DNA of 56,503 bases from Flavobacteriaceae bacterium (GCA_027081505.1 JALWKK010000042.1:1-56503); one strand, 5' to 3'. Shown: positions 34,560 through 43,431, numbered from the stretch's first letter. Notes: a model not told the origin generated them from the letters alone. A program made the numbers and translations.

Positions 34560-35309
34560 ATGATGAAAAAAATTAAACATTTATTAAGCTACCCGTTCAC
34601 GGTACTTTTTTACCTGTGTTTCGGGTTAACATTGGTGTTCTTTCATTTGGCTCAATGGATTACTTTTAGCCTGTTCGGTTATCAAGCACATAAAAAAACC
34701 GTTGATATTATGAATTGGTTTATCCTTGCTTGCCTCCGAATTTTAGGAACGGGGTTTGATTTTGATAAACCTATCAATATTCCAAAAAATATACCTGTAA
34801 TTGTTGTTGCAAATCATCAAAGTTTGTGGGATATTCCGCCTATTATTTGGTATTTACGCAAACTGCATCCCAAGTTTATTGCAAAAAAAGAATTGGCAAA
34901 AGGAGTTCCGGGGGTTTCGTATAACTTACGCCATGGCGGTTCTGTACTCATTGATCGAAAAGACCCAAAACAAGCAATGAACCAAATAAAAAAAATGGCT
35001 GAATATATTTCTAAAAACAAAAGAAGCGTGGTGATATTTCCGGAAGGAACCAGAAGTAAAACCGGAACTCCCGGTCCGTTTAAAAAAAAAGGATTAAGAA
35101 CGCTTTTTGCTTATGCTCCTGATGCATATCTACTACCGATAACTATTAATAATTCGTGGAAATTACAACGTTACGGAATGTTTCCTATGCCATTGGGAGT
35201 AACTATTGAACACAAACTACATCCGGTGTTAAAGGTGTCTGATTTTCAACCCGATGAACTTATTGATTTGGTTGAAAAACAAATTACTTCATCAATAAAG
35301 AAAGTGTAA
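34560..35309 (+). CDS. 1-acyl-sn-glycerol-3-phosphate acyltransferase (PlsC family)
   Basis: A roughly 249-residue membrane-associated acyltransferase. The catalytic NHxxxxD motif is NHQSLWD (His86, Asp91) and the phosphate-binding motif is FPEGTRSKTG from about 160. Two hydrophobic helices at 10-40 anchor it. ATG 34560 or 34563 are equally plausible starts after AAAGGA. It makes phosphatidic acid in phospholipid synthesis. It is followed after 4 nt by the HD gene. Confidence 0.9.
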   Translation: MMKKIKHLLSYPFTVLFYLCFGLTLVFFHLAQWITFSLFGYQAHKKTVDIMNWFILACLRILGTGFDFDKPINIPKNIPVIVVANHQSLWDIPPIIWYLRKLHPKFIAKKELAKGVPGVSYNLRHGGSVLIDRKDPKQAMNQIKKMAEYISKNKRSVVIFPEGTRSKTGTPGPFKKKGLRTLFAYAPDAYLLPITINNSWKLQRYGMFPMPLGVTIEHKLHPVLKVSDFQPDELIDLVEKQITSSIKKV

Positions 35310-35313
35310 CGAT

Positions 35314-35964
35314 ATGAATACCGATATTATTCAAAAAACCATTGCTTTTGTAAAAAAAGAATTGGCAGAAGCCGAAGGAGGTCATGATTGGTTTCATATT
35401 GAGCGAGTGTATAAAAATACGCTACTAATTGCAAAATCTGAAAATGTAGACTCTACCGTTGTAACTCTTGCCGCTTTATTACACGACATTGCCGACAGTA
35501 AGTTTAATGATGGCGATGAAACCATTGGTACTAAAAAAGCCGAAGCATTTTTAATTTCGCAAGGCGTTTCAGATGCTACTATTGCACACGTTACGGCTAT
35601 TATTGAAAACATTTCATTTAAAGGTGGAAACAAAAAACAAACTTTTGAGTCTAAAGAGCTTGAAGTAGTACAAGATGCAGATAGGTTAGACGCCATTGGT
35701 GCCATTGGAGTTGCTCGTGCTTTTAATTACGGAGGTTATAAAAATCGAAAATTATACGACCCCGAAATTGCACCTAATTTAAAAATGACACCCGAGCAGT
35801 ATAAACAAAGTACCGCTCCTACAATTAATCATTTTTACGAAAAATTACTATTGCTTAAAGACAAAATGAATACCCAAACCGCAAAAAAAATTGCATTAAA
35901 AAGGCACCGGTTTATGGAGGACTTTCTAACACAATTTTATAAAGAGTGGAACGGGGAGGGTTAA
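35314..35964 (+). CDS. HD-domain phosphohydrolase (YedJ-like)
   Basis: A 216-residue protein with metal ligands His24/His28 in GGHDWFHIERVYKN, the HD pair 57-58 in AALLHDIADSKF, and a later Asp in VQDADRLDAIGAIGVARAF. The lid near ARAFNYGG is typical of this HD branch. The substrate is probably a nucleotide or other phosphate ester, not predictable further. Confidence 0.85.
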   Translation: MNTDIIQKTIAFVKKELAEAEGGHDWFHIERVYKNTLLIAKSENVDSTVVTLAALLHDIADSKFNDGDETIGTKKAEAFLISQGVSDATIAHVTAIIENISFKGGNKKQTFESKELEVVQDADRLDAIGAIGVARAFNYGGYKNRKLYDPEIAPNLKMTPEQYKQSTAPTINHFYEKLLLLKDKMNTQTAKKIALKRHRFMEDFLTQFYKEWNGEG

Positions 35965-35975
35965 ATAACTACATT

Positions 35976-36758
35976 CTATTCTCCTTTAAAATTTGCTTTT
36001 CTTTTTTCTAAAAAGGCTTGTGTTCCTTCTTTAAAATCGGCTGTGCCAAAACATTTTCCAAACTGGGTTACTTCTTCGTCAAAACCGTTTTCTCCATCTT
36101 CATAACCGGCATTAATTGCTACAATGGCAGCTGCAATAGCCATTGGTGAGTTTTTGTTAATTTTTGAGGCTATTTTGTGGGCAAAGGGTATTAGTTCTTC
36201 TAAAGAAGTTACATGATTTACCAATCCGTAAGACAAGGCTTTTTGCGCGTCTATCATTCCGGCCGTAAGTATCATTTCTAAAGCACGTCCTTTTCCTATG
36301 AGTTGTGGTAGTCGTTGGGTTCCGCCATAACCGGGGATAACACCTAACGATACTTCCGGAAGGCCCATTTTAGCATTATCGCTTGCAATACGTATGTGTG
36401 CTGCCATGGCTAATTCAAGTCCGCCACCCAAAGCAAAACCATTTACTGCAGCAATAACCGGCGTAGAGAGGTTGGCGACATAATCAAATAACAACGCTTG
36501 ACCTTGTGAGGCAAGGCTTTCGCCCTCAACTACCGAGAAGTCGGCAAATTCGGCTATGTCTGCTCCTGCAACAAAAGCTTTATCGCCACTTCCGGTTATA
36601 ATAATAACACGGATGTTGTTGTCCTCATCTGCTTGCTTGAATGCGTGATGCAGTTCTTGAATAGTTGTACTGTTAAGTGCATTGAGCTTTTTTGGTCTAT
36701 TTATGGTTATGGTACAAATAAAATCGTTGGTATTGCTTAGTATATTTTGGTAACTCAT
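35976..36758 (-). CDS. Enoyl-CoA hydratase/isomerase family protein
   Basis: A 260-residue crotonase. The oxyanion-hole elements are FVAGADIAEFADF and AAVNGFALGGGLELAMA, and the catalytic Glu region is MGLPEVSLGVIPGYGGTQRL. Both glutamates expected of a true hydratase are present, so it probably hydrates short-chain enoyl-CoA in fatty acid or amino acid degradation. A -7-like TAGATTTG lies at 36785-36792 on the minus strand. Confidence 0.9.
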   Translation of the reverse strand: MSYQNILSNTNDFICTITINRPKKLNALNSTTIQELHHAFKQADEDNNIRVIIITGSGDKAFVAGADIAEFADFSVVEGESLASQGQALLFDYVANLSTPVIAAVNGFALGGGLELAMAAHIRIASDNAKMGLPEVSLGVIPGYGGTQRLPQLIGKGRALEMILTAGMIDAQKALSYGLVNHVTSLEELIPFAHKIASKINKNSPMAIAAAIVAINAGYEDGENGFDEEVTQFGKCFGTADFKEGTQAFLEKRKANFKGE

Positions 36759-36800
36759 GATATATATTTTACAAAGGAGGTTTACAAATCTACAAAAAAA

Positions 36801-38267
36801 TTATGATAGATTTTTGGGTAAAGTCACGGTAAATGTTGTTCCTTTATTTTCTTCAGATACAAAAGTAATGGTTCCTTTATAGGTTTCAATAATTTTTTTA
36901 ATCATTGCCAATCCTAATCCCATACCGCTGCTTTTAGTGGTAAACTGAGGTTCAAATACTTTGTTTTTATGTTCTTCTGTAATGCCTAATCCGTTGTCGG
37001 AAACAGAAATAATGATGTTTTTCTCATTTTCTGAAATAAGCACGTTAATTTTAGGTTTGTCCGGATTTTTCTGTGTAATGGCTTGAATACTGTTTTTAAC
37101 CAAATTTGTAATAATTCGTATAAGTTGTGTTCGGTCTAAGTTGGCAATTATTTGTTTTTTATCTGCATGAAAGCGAATATAGTCTTCATTAAAAATATCG
37201 AGAGCCAGTTTGGTAACTTTTACTACGTCTAATTGTTCGTCTTTTTGAGCCGGCATATTGGCATACGCCGAAAAAGCCGAAGCAATGGCGCTCATAGTAT
37301 CAATTTGCTGAATAAGACTATTGGAAAATTCTTCCACTTTTTGGTTGATTTTTGGATCATTAGGGTTAAATCTTCGTTGAAAACTTTGTACTGTAAGTCG
37401 CATTGGGGTTAACGGATTTTTTATTTCGTGTGCTACTTGTTTTGCCATTTCGCGCCAAGCAGCCTCACGCTCGCTTGCCGCTAATTGGGCGGCGCTATCT
37501 TCGAGTTTGTCTATCATTTGGTTGTAGGCTTGTACCAACGTGCCGATTTCGTAGGACGTTTTATTTTCAATTTCAATTTTTTTATTACGTTGATAAAGAT
37601 TTGTGTCTATGATTTTTTGAGTAATGGTTTTTAATGATTTGGTAATGTATCTTGATAAAAAATATGCCAATACGATGGCGGCAATAAGCATAAACATATA
37701 GGCAATTCCTAACCTGTAAAGGTATTCGCTGAGTTCTTTGTTAATAAAACTATCGTCTTCTAAGTATCTAATGTTTAAAATAGCAAGTGGCTTAAACTGT
37801 CTGTCTGTGATGTAGGTGAAAGCAGATCGGTATCGTTTGTTATCTATTTTATATTCGGCTACAAAACTTTTTTTTATCGAATTTTTAAGTCCGTTTAGAT
37901 AATCGTTTGGTATTTTTTCGGGTTCGTCGTGTTTTACAAAATCTGCTTCAGAAGAAATCAATAGGTTTCCGTCAAGATCATATAGGTACATATCGAGCCC
38001 GTTGATGTCTTTTATTTCAAAAATTTTATCTTTAAAAATAAGCGGAACTTTTCGGGTAATTACGGGATAAGTAGTTGTTTTTAATACATAATCGATACTT
38101 TTTCGTATGTTTTTTTCCTTCCGAAGCAAGCGTTGTTGATGGTAATCTTTTGCTTCTTCTTTGTATTGAAAAATAGTCACAACCGCAATGAGTATAGAGG
38201 TTCCTATAACCAAAAAAATCATAGACAGAAAAATACGTGTTCGAAGCGATCTGTTATAAAAACTCAT
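36801..38267 (-). CDS. Membrane sensor histidine kinase (NtrY-like)
   Basis: A 488-residue kinase with membrane helices at about 12-33 and 185-205, an extracytoplasmic domain of about 150 residues between them, a HAMP region to about 260, phospho-acceptor His280 in VAHEIKNPLTP, the N box NLVKNSIQAI, and G boxes DNGLGI and SSGMGLGLAM. The PLTPMR sequence after the His is typical of NtrY-type kinases. There is no response regulator next to it, so the partner is unlinked. The signal is unknown. Confidence 0.9.
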   Translation of the reverse strand: MSFYNRSLRTRIFLSMIFLVIGTSILIAVVTIFQYKEEAKDYHQQRLLRKEKNIRKSIDYVLKTTTYPVITRKVPLIFKDKIFEIKDINGLDMYLYDLDGNLLISSEADFVKHDEPEKIPNDYLNGLKNSIKKSFVAEYKIDNKRYRSAFTYITDRQFKPLAILNIRYLEDDSFINKELSEYLYRLGIAYMFMLIAAIVLAYFLSRYITKSLKTITQKIIDTNLYQRNKKIEIENKTSYEIGTLVQAYNQMIDKLEDSAAQLAASEREAAWREMAKQVAHEIKNPLTPMRLTVQSFQRRFNPNDPKINQKVEEFSNSLIQQIDTMSAIASAFSAYANMPAQKDEQLDVVKVTKLALDIFNEDYIRFHADKKQIIANLDRTQLIRIITNLVKNSIQAITQKNPDKPKINVLISENEKNIIISVSDNGLGITEEHKNKVFEPQFTTKSSGMGLGLAMIKKIIETYKGTITFVSEENKGTTFTVTLPKNLS

Positions 38268-38662
38268 AAAGTATTTGCGTTAACAGCGTGAAAGATAACA
38301 AAAATTAAACCAAATCAAGTATGATGATTAATTTCGTAATCTATTTTTTATTTTAAGTGAAATTGCAAACATTATACCTATTCTTAATATAAAATAGTCC
38401 AAAACTATTTTATATTTTAGAATGGTTAATACCGTTACAGAATGAAAATAGTTCAATGAGAGAACTTGAAATTGAACTATATTGAATTTGTATTCGGTAT
38501 TATTTCGATAGCTCTTTCATAAAAAATTTGTATAAACGATAAAGTGTGCCGGAATTTGCTTTCCAGAAGGTTTTTGAAAATTAAGCAGAATTAATGCTAA
38601 ATCATCATCTTAATAGTGTGGCTTGGTATTCGTAAGGCACTATATATAACGATTAATTTAAT
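38268..38662. other. Intergenic region with MITE-like element
   Basis: There is no gene here. It contains the 125-bp MITE-like element at 38375-38499; the rest is AT-rich without a clear signal. Confidence 0.6.
38375..38499 (+). mobile_element. MITE-like element, copy 1
   Basis: Ends TACCTATT and TATTCGGTA form imperfect terminal inverted repeats, flanked on both sides by TTA (38372-38374 and 38500-38502), which looks like a 3-bp target duplication. Inside, ATAAAATAGT-CCAAA-ACTATTTTAT is a perfect 10-bp-arm palindrome. About 120 bp match the element at 52684-52801 in reverse orientation. It has no coding capacity. Confidence 0.7.
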
Positions 38663-39481
38663 CTATTTTTTTTCAGAAATAACGGTATGTTTAATAACCT
38701 CATTATCTTTTTGAGAATAAGGTATTTTGTTTAAAATATACTCTATGCATTCCACTCTGGCACGTTGCTTTTTATTAGCCCGTATTACCTTCCAAGGAGC
38801 TAATTTTGTGTTGGTTGTTTTAAACATTTTCTTTTTATACTCAGTATAACTATCCCAAAGCTCAATAGCTTTGGCGTCCACTTTGCTGAATTTCCACTTC
38901 TTTAAAGGGCTGTTTTTAATCTCGTTAAAACGTTTTTGTTGTTCGTCTTTTGAGATTGAAAAATATAATTTTATTAACCGAATTCCGGATTGGATAATCA
39001 TTCTTTCAAAATCATTAACTTGAGACATAAAGGTATTGTACTGTGCTTCGGTGCAAAAACCGTTAACAGGCTCTACAATAGCGCGATTGTACCAGCTTCT
39101 GTCAAAGAAAACAATTTCACCTTCACGAGGGAGCTGGTTGATGTATCGTTGAAAATACCATTGTCCCATTTCTTCGTCGGTAGGTTTTGGTAAAGCGACT
39201 ACTCTAAATTCTCTGGGGTTTAGATGTTCGGTAGCTCTACGAATAGCACCTCCTTTTCCGGCAGCATCGCGTCCTTCAAAAATGATGACTATTTTTTCGC
39301 CATTTTTTAATGCCCAATTTTGGAGTTTGATAAGTTCTTCTTGTAATTGTTTTAGTCTTGCTTCATATTTTACATATCTCAAAACCCTGCTAATCGATGT
39401 TTCGGGATTGGCTATAAATTGCTTGATTCCTTTTTTAGAATTTAGATATTTTAAGTCTTTTTTTGTAGGTTTTTCTAACAT
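38663..39481 (-). CDS. Polyphosphate kinase 2 family protein (second of tandem pair)
   Basis: A 272-residue P-loop kinase. Walker A is EGRDAAGKGG (69-78), the DxD/lid region is FFDRSWYNRAIVEP, and the C-terminal KWKFSKVDAKAIELWDSYTE is typical of class I PPK2. It uses polyphosphate to phosphorylate nucleoside diphosphates or the reverse; the sequence alone does not fix ADP or GDP preference. It is 1 nt downstream of its paralogue. Confidence 0.9.
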   Translation of the reverse strand: MLEKPTKKDLKYLNSKKGIKQFIANPETSISRVLRYVKYEARLKQLQEELIKLQNWALKNGEKIVIIFEGRDAAGKGGAIRRATEHLNPREFRVVALPKPTDEEMGQWYFQRYINQLPREGEIVFFDRSWYNRAIVEPVNGFCTEAQYNTFMSQVNDFERMIIQSGIRLIKLYFSISKDEQQKRFNEIKNSPLKKWKFSKVDAKAIELWDSYTEYKKKMFKTTNTKLAPWKVIRANKKQRARVECIEYILNKIPYSQKDNEVIKHTVISEKK

Positions 39482-39482
39482 T

Positions 39483-40334
39483 TTATAAATCTATTTGTTT
39501 TACCATTCTGTGGTAGCGTTGAATAATATTGGGATCTGGTAGAATTACCGTTCCCGAATATCCTTTTCCTTCGTAATCAAATTGCGACAAGACATGCCGA
39601 ATACTTTCTAACCTTGCTTGTCTTTTATCATTGGTTTTAACAATAACCCAAGGGCTAAAAGTAGTGTGTGTTTTACCAAACATTTGTTCTTTGTAATAGG
39701 TATATTCGTCCCAGCGTTTTTGACCTTCCTGATCTACAGGGCTAAATTTCCAACGTTTTAAAGGGTTTTTTAATCGCGAGTTAAACCTTCTTAGTTGTTC
39801 GTCTTTTGATATGGAAAACCAAAATTTAATAAGATGAACACCATCTTCATATAGCATATGTTCAAATTCGGGTACTTGCACCATAAACTTATTGTATTGC
39901 TCTTTGGTACAAAATCCCATTACCGGCTCTACAACGGCTCGGTTGTACCAACTACGATCAAAAAAAACCAATTCGCCCGGATTGGGTAACTCCTTGATGT
40001 ATCGTCTAAAATACCACTGCCCTTTTTCTACATCGGTAGGTTTTGAAAGTGCAACTACCCGCATCGAACGAGGATTAAGATGCTCGGTCATTCTTCTAAT
40101 AGAACCTCCTTTTCCGGCAGCATCACGCCCTTCAAAAATAACAGCAACTCTTTTTCTGTGTTTGGCAACCCATTGTTGAAGGTTAACCAACTCAGCTTGT
40201 AATTTGACCAACTCTTTTTCGTATTGAACATCATATAAAATTTTGTATAATTTTTCTTTCGGAATTTTCTCTTTTAAGATAGCCAAAAATTTATCTTTAT
40301 CCCTCGCTTGCCGGAAGTCTTCTAATGTTAGCAT
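39483..40334 (-). CDS. Polyphosphate kinase 2 family protein (first of tandem pair)
   Basis: A 283-residue PPK2 with Walker A EGRDAAGKGG (68-77), catalytic Asp126 in FFDRSWYNRAVVEP, and KRWKFSPVDQEGQKRWDEYT near the C-terminus. It is clearly homologous to the next gene along the whole length but has diverged, so the duplication is old. The two are translated from one message and could form mixed complexes or differ in nucleotide preference. Confidence 0.9.
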   Translation of the reverse strand: MLTLEDFRQARDKDKFLAILKEKIPKEKLYKILYDVQYEKELVKLQAELVNLQQWVAKHRKRVAVIFEGRDAAGKGGSIRRMTEHLNPRSMRVVALSKPTDVEKGQWYFRRYIKELPNPGELVFFDRSWYNRAVVEPVMGFCTKEQYNKFMVQVPEFEHMLYEDGVHLIKFWFSISKDEQLRRFNSRLKNPLKRWKFSPVDQEGQKRWDEYTYYKEQMFGKTHTTFSPWVIVKTNDKRQARLESIRHVLSQFDYEGKGYSGTVILPDPNIIQRYHRMVKQIDL

Positions 40335-40478
40335 AGTATTGTTTTATGTTTTGTAAAGTTCTAAAAATTACGAAATAGAAAAAATGATTTATATCATTAA
40401 TATATTAATTGATATCAAGATTAAACTTTTTTGAAAACAATTAGTCATAGAGTACAAGAAACCATAAAAATATTAAAA

Positions 40479-41309
40479 ATGAAACTAAAAATTGTTAAAT
40501 CAGGAATTGTTTTACTTCTAACGGCACTTTTCGTTGTCTCTTGTAGTAAAGATGATTCCTCAGTTACTCAAGATCAATCAACAGATCTTACTATTGAAGA
40601 AACCCAAAAAAGCACTGATGCAGATTCCGCAACAGACCAAGCCTTGTTTGTGGTAGAAACGGCTTATGCCGAATTGGAAGAAGATGCTGGACGCGCTACT
40701 TCTCTTTTTTCAGATTGTGTAACCATTACCGTTAGTACCGAAAACGAAGTAACTTTTGTAACACTGGATTTTGGGTTGGGTTGCGAGCTTCAAAACGGAA
40801 CTATAGTTTCCGGTAAAATACACATTACCTACAGTCCCGTTCAAAACGGAACCAGAACCATTAATTATTCATTTGAAGATTTTGTAATTAATGAAAAAAG
40901 CGTAGAAGGAGAAGGAACTATTTATAGAGAGCGTTATAATGCCTCCGGAAATCCACAATCTACCTTTCATTACAATTTACTGGTAACATTTTCAGATGGT
41001 TTAACGGCTACATTAAATGGAGTGCGAGATAGAGAATGGGTTGAAGGTGTAGGGAGCGGTACTTGGATCGATAATGCTTTTTTAGTAACCGGACATTGGA
41101 ATATTCAGCTGTCAAACGGTCATTCTAGAAGTGCATTGGTTATTGAAGCATTGCGTCGTGAAGCCACTTGTCAATACTTCGTTAGTGGTGTGGTAAAAGT
41201 TACGCGCAATGATGTTGTTGGAATATTAAATTTTGGCGATGGAAATTGCGATAATTTGGCAGTTCTTACCGTAAACGGAGAGGAACATATTATTACATTA
41301 CACCCCTAA
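40479..41309 (+). CDS. Putative lipoprotein of unknown function
   Basis: A 276-residue protein started at ATG 40479 (MKLKIVKSGIVLLLTALFVVSCSK), which gives a clean lipobox VVSC; the frame extends 16 codons further upstream without making sense. The mature part is Asp-, Thr- and Ser-rich at first, then beta-rich with segments such as GKIHITYSPVQNGTRTINYS and DREWVEGVGSGTWIDNAFLV. I do not recognise a named family. It is monocistronic with a strong terminator. Confidence 0.72.
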   Translation: MKLKIVKSGIVLLLTALFVVSCSKDDSSVTQDQSTDLTIEETQKSTDADSATDQALFVVETAYAELEEDAGRATSLFSDCVTITVSTENEVTFVTLDFGLGCELQNGTIVSGKIHITYSPVQNGTRTINYSFEDFVINEKSVEGEGTIYRERYNASGNPQSTFHYNLLVTFSDGLTATLNGVRDREWVEGVGSGTWIDNAFLVTGHWNIQLSNGHSRSALVIEALRREATCQYFVSGVVKVTRNDVVGILNFGDGNCDNLAVLTVNGEEHIITLHP

Positions 41310-41330
41310 AATTTGTTTTTTAGTTTATTT

Positions 41331-41364
41331 AAAAAGGTTGTCTTTATAAAATGGCAACCTTTTT
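41331..41364 (+). terminator. Terminator after the lipoprotein gene
   Basis: AAAAAGGTTG pairs perfectly with CAACCTTTTT across a 14-nt loop, and the 3' arm ends in a T-run. Confidence 0.8.
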
Positions 41365-41492
41365 ATTATACCAAAAGGATTTATCGGACTAAAAATAGTT
41401 GTTTTTGGTAATATACTAACGTTATAATATAAGCCTATGCAATCATTCAAAAAACTAATTCTATATCTGTAAGATTAGCTGTAATTTTTGAC

Positions 41493-41500
41493 TATCTTTG
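41493..41500 (+). promoter_or_regulatory. -7 element (TATCTTTG) of trxA
   Basis: A perfect TAnnTTTG match 29 nt upstream of the trxA ATG. Confidence 0.55.
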
Positions 41501-41529
41501 CGCATTAAATTAAATAAAAATAAAAAATT

Positions 41530-41850
41530 ATGGCACTAGAAATAACAGATGCTACTTTTGAAGAGCAAGTATTAAAAAGCGACAAACCGGTATTGGTTGA
41601 TTTTTGGGCGGCTTGGTGCGGACCTTGCAGAATGGTAGGACCCATTATTGAAGAATTATCTCGCGAATATGAAGGAAAAGTTGTTGTCGGAAAAGTTGAT
41701 GTAGATTCAAATCAAGAATTTGCAGCAAAATACGGTGTTAGAAACATACCTACCGTTTTGGTTTTTAAAGATGGTGAAGTAGTGGGGAGACAAGTAGGAG
41801 TAGCTCCTAAAAATGTATATGCAGAAGCATTAGATTCGCTTTTAAGCTAA
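41530..41850 (+). CDS. trxA: Thioredoxin
   Basis: A 106-residue cytosolic thioredoxin with the WCGPC redox site at 29-33, the cis-Pro in NIPTVLVF and the buried Asp in VDFWAAW. Length and motifs are canonical. It has its own promoter and terminator, so it is monocistronic. Confidence 0.95.
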   Translation: MALEITDATFEEQVLKSDKPVLVDFWAAWCGPCRMVGPIIEELSREYEGKVVVGKVDVDSNQEFAAKYGVRNIPTVLVFKDGEVVGRQVGVAPKNVYAEALDSLLS

Positions 41851-41873
41851 TGAAAGAAATGTAATATCTTGCT

Positions 41874-41903
41874 AAAGGTTTGGCAGTGAGCCAAGCCTTT
41901 TTT
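41874..41903 (+). terminator. Terminator after trxA
   Basis: AAAGG-T-TTGGC, loop AGTGA, GCCAA-G-CCTTT, followed by a T-run. Confidence 0.8.
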
Positions 41904-41914
41904 ATTTTTACTCG

Positions 41915-42844
41915 GTGGATTTTCAAAAAGAAATAAACGAAATAAAAGGATTTAAAAATCTTGAGCTACTTGCCTCTCAAGTAGTAGAAGGATATATTTC
42001 CGGTTTGCATAAGAGCCCGTTTCATGGTTTTTCTGCCGAATTTGCCGAACATAAAATTTACAATCAAGGAGAGAGCACCAAGCATATCGACTGGAAACTC
42101 TTTGCAAAAACCGATAAACTTTATACCAAAAGGTTTGAAGAAGAAACCAATTTGCGATGTCATTTGGTTATCGACAACAGCAGTTCTATGCATTACCCGA
42201 AACAAAAGCATTTTTCGATTAATGAATTAAATAAAATAGGATTTTCGGTCTTAGCAGCAGCGGCAATTATGGACTTGCTAAAGCGACAACGAGATACGGT
42301 AGGTCTTAGTATTTATAGTAATAAGTACGATTATTATTCTTCTGAAAAAGGAAGCGAACGACACCACCAAATGATTTTGGGAAAATTAAGCGAAATTGTT
42401 GAAAACCCGCCCAAACAAGTAACCACAAAAACCTATCAATCACTTCATGAAATTGCCGACAAACTAAAACGTCGTTCTATGGTGTTTTTGTTTACCGATA
42501 TGTTTGAGAATGATTCGCAAGAAGAACAATTGTTTGAAGCGTTACAGCACCTTAAATACAACAAACACGAAGTAGTGTTATTTCATATCTTAGATAAAGA
42601 AAAAGAACAATTTTTTGATTTTTCCAATCGCCCCGGACGATATGAAGATGTAGAAACCGGTGAATATGTAAATCTTTATGCAGACACTATAAAACAATCC
42701 TATCAAAAAGCTATCACCGATTATTTTACCAATTTAAAATTAAAATGCGGGCAGTATAGAATTAACTATGTACCGGTTGATTGTCAAGGTGATTTTAGTA
42801 CCATTCTCACTACCTTTTTGGTAGAACGAAAAAAGTTTGGGTAA
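41915..42844 (+). CDS. DUF58 domain protein (vWA-like)
   Basis: A 309-residue protein from GTG 41915. The DUF58 core YNQGESTKHIDWKLFAKTD is followed by a vWA-like domain with the MIDAS-type motif DNSSSM in LVIDNSSSMHYP, then TVGLSIYSNKYDYY and SMVFLFTDMF. Members often sit beside MoxR ATPases; none is adjacent here. Role unknown. No membrane helix is predicted. Confidence 0.85.
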   Translation: MDFQKEINEIKGFKNLELLASQVVEGYISGLHKSPFHGFSAEFAEHKIYNQGESTKHIDWKLFAKTDKLYTKRFEEETNLRCHLVIDNSSSMHYPKQKHFSINELNKIGFSVLAAAAIMDLLKRQRDTVGLSIYSNKYDYYSSEKGSERHHQMILGKLSEIVENPPKQVTTKTYQSLHEIADKLKRRSMVFLFTDMFENDSQEEQLFEALQHLKYNKHEVVLFHILDKEKEQFFDFSNRPGRYEDVETGEYVNLYADTIKQSYQKAITDYFTNLKLKCGQYRINYVPVDCQGDFSTILTTFLVERKKFG

Positions 42845-42872
42845 CAGAAGTGAATTTTTCTTAAAAAAATAT

Positions 42873-42902
42873 TTGTGAAAATAAATAGGAAGCGTATATT
42901 TG
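42873..42902 (+). promoter_or_regulatory. Promoter of the tRNA-Asp unit
   Basis: TTG (42873-42875), exactly 19 nt, then TATATTTG (42895-42902): a perfect Bacteroidota promoter. Confidence 0.75.
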
Positions 42903-42947
42903 CCACCGCTTAATACAACAAGCAACGTTCTTAAAACAAAAAATATT

Positions 42948-43021
42948 GGTCTGGTAGTTCAGTTGGTTAGAATACCTGCCTGTCACGCAGGGGGTCGCGA
43001 GTTCGAGTCTCGTCCAGACCG
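42948..43021 (+). tRNA. tRNA-Asp (GTC anticodon)
   Basis: Acceptor arms GGTCTGG and CCAGACC pair fully, the anticodon loop CTGTCAC sits in stem CCTGC/GCAGG giving anticodon GTC, the T arm contains GTTCGAGTC, and the discriminator is G. The 3' CCA is not encoded. Confidence 0.95.
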
Positions 43022-43066
43022 CAAAAGATTACAACAATATATAGAAAAATATTTGTAGTCTCGTTT

Positions 43067-43157
43067 CAGACGTTTCACTGTGTGAAAGTCTGAATTCCGA
43101 CCTCAAGCGTCGGAACCAGACCGCAACAAACGTGTTGTGATGTTCGTCTTCGACGAA
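43067..43157 (+). ncRNA. Candidate structured RNA downstream of tRNA-Asp
   Basis: Four consecutive hairpins fit in 91 nt: CAGAC-g-TTTCAC/GTGAAAGTCTG (43067-43092), TCCGAC/GTCGGA (43096-43114), CAACA/TGTTG (43124-43137) and TTCGTC/GACGAA (43143-43157). There is no open frame. A terminator follows at 43187. GTCTCGT and CCAGACCGCAA from the tRNA 3' end recur in it, so a decayed tRNA copy is an alternative. Confidence 0.4.
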
Positions 43158-43186
43158 TACGTGGTTTAGCAATAAACCTATGAAGG

Positions 43187-43214
43187 GCTTTTCCTATTTG
43201 GAAGGGCTTTTTTT
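43187..43214 (+). terminator. Terminator of the tRNA-Asp unit
   Basis: GCTTTTCC-TATTT-GGAAGGGC pairs with two G-U pairs and is followed by seven T. GAAGGGCTTTT is also directly repeated here. Confidence 0.6.
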
Positions 43215-43240
43215 GTTTAAGTAAAATTAATATTCCTTAC

Positions 43241-43275
43241 CAATCCCGTCCTAAAATTTATTTAGGGCGGGATTG
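43241..43275. repeat. 15-bp-stem hairpin
   Basis: CAATCCCGTCCTAAA and TTTAGGGCGGGATTG pair with one G-U across a 5-nt loop. There is no T-tract on either side. It resembles GC-rich palindromes dispersed in flavobacterial intergenic regions. From 43276 to 43431 only the rplY leader is seen. Confidence 0.6.
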
Positions 43276-43379
43276 ATTCTGAATTTAGAAAACTACTTTT
43301 ATTAGTAAAATCTATAGAGAAAAAAAGACCTGCATAAAAATTAATGCCAAAAATTCTTTTAACTCCTTAAAAAAAGTTG

Positions 43380-43387
43380 CAAATTTG
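43380..43387 (+). promoter_or_regulatory. Probable -7 element (CAAATTTG) of rplY
   Basis: CAAATTTG departs from TAnnTTTG at the first position but is followed by CACCCGC, the same context as the tRNA-Asp promoter. It is 44 nt upstream of the rplY ATG. Confidence 0.35.
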
Positions 43388-43431
43388 CACCCGCTTTAAA
43401 AACAAGCGATTCATTAATTTAATAAAAAAAC

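Noticed and set aside
43115-43140. Second tRNA gene overlapping CCAGACCGCAA
   Set aside because: Only the 3'-end-like bases recur; no cloverleaf with acceptor, D and T arms can be formed around them.
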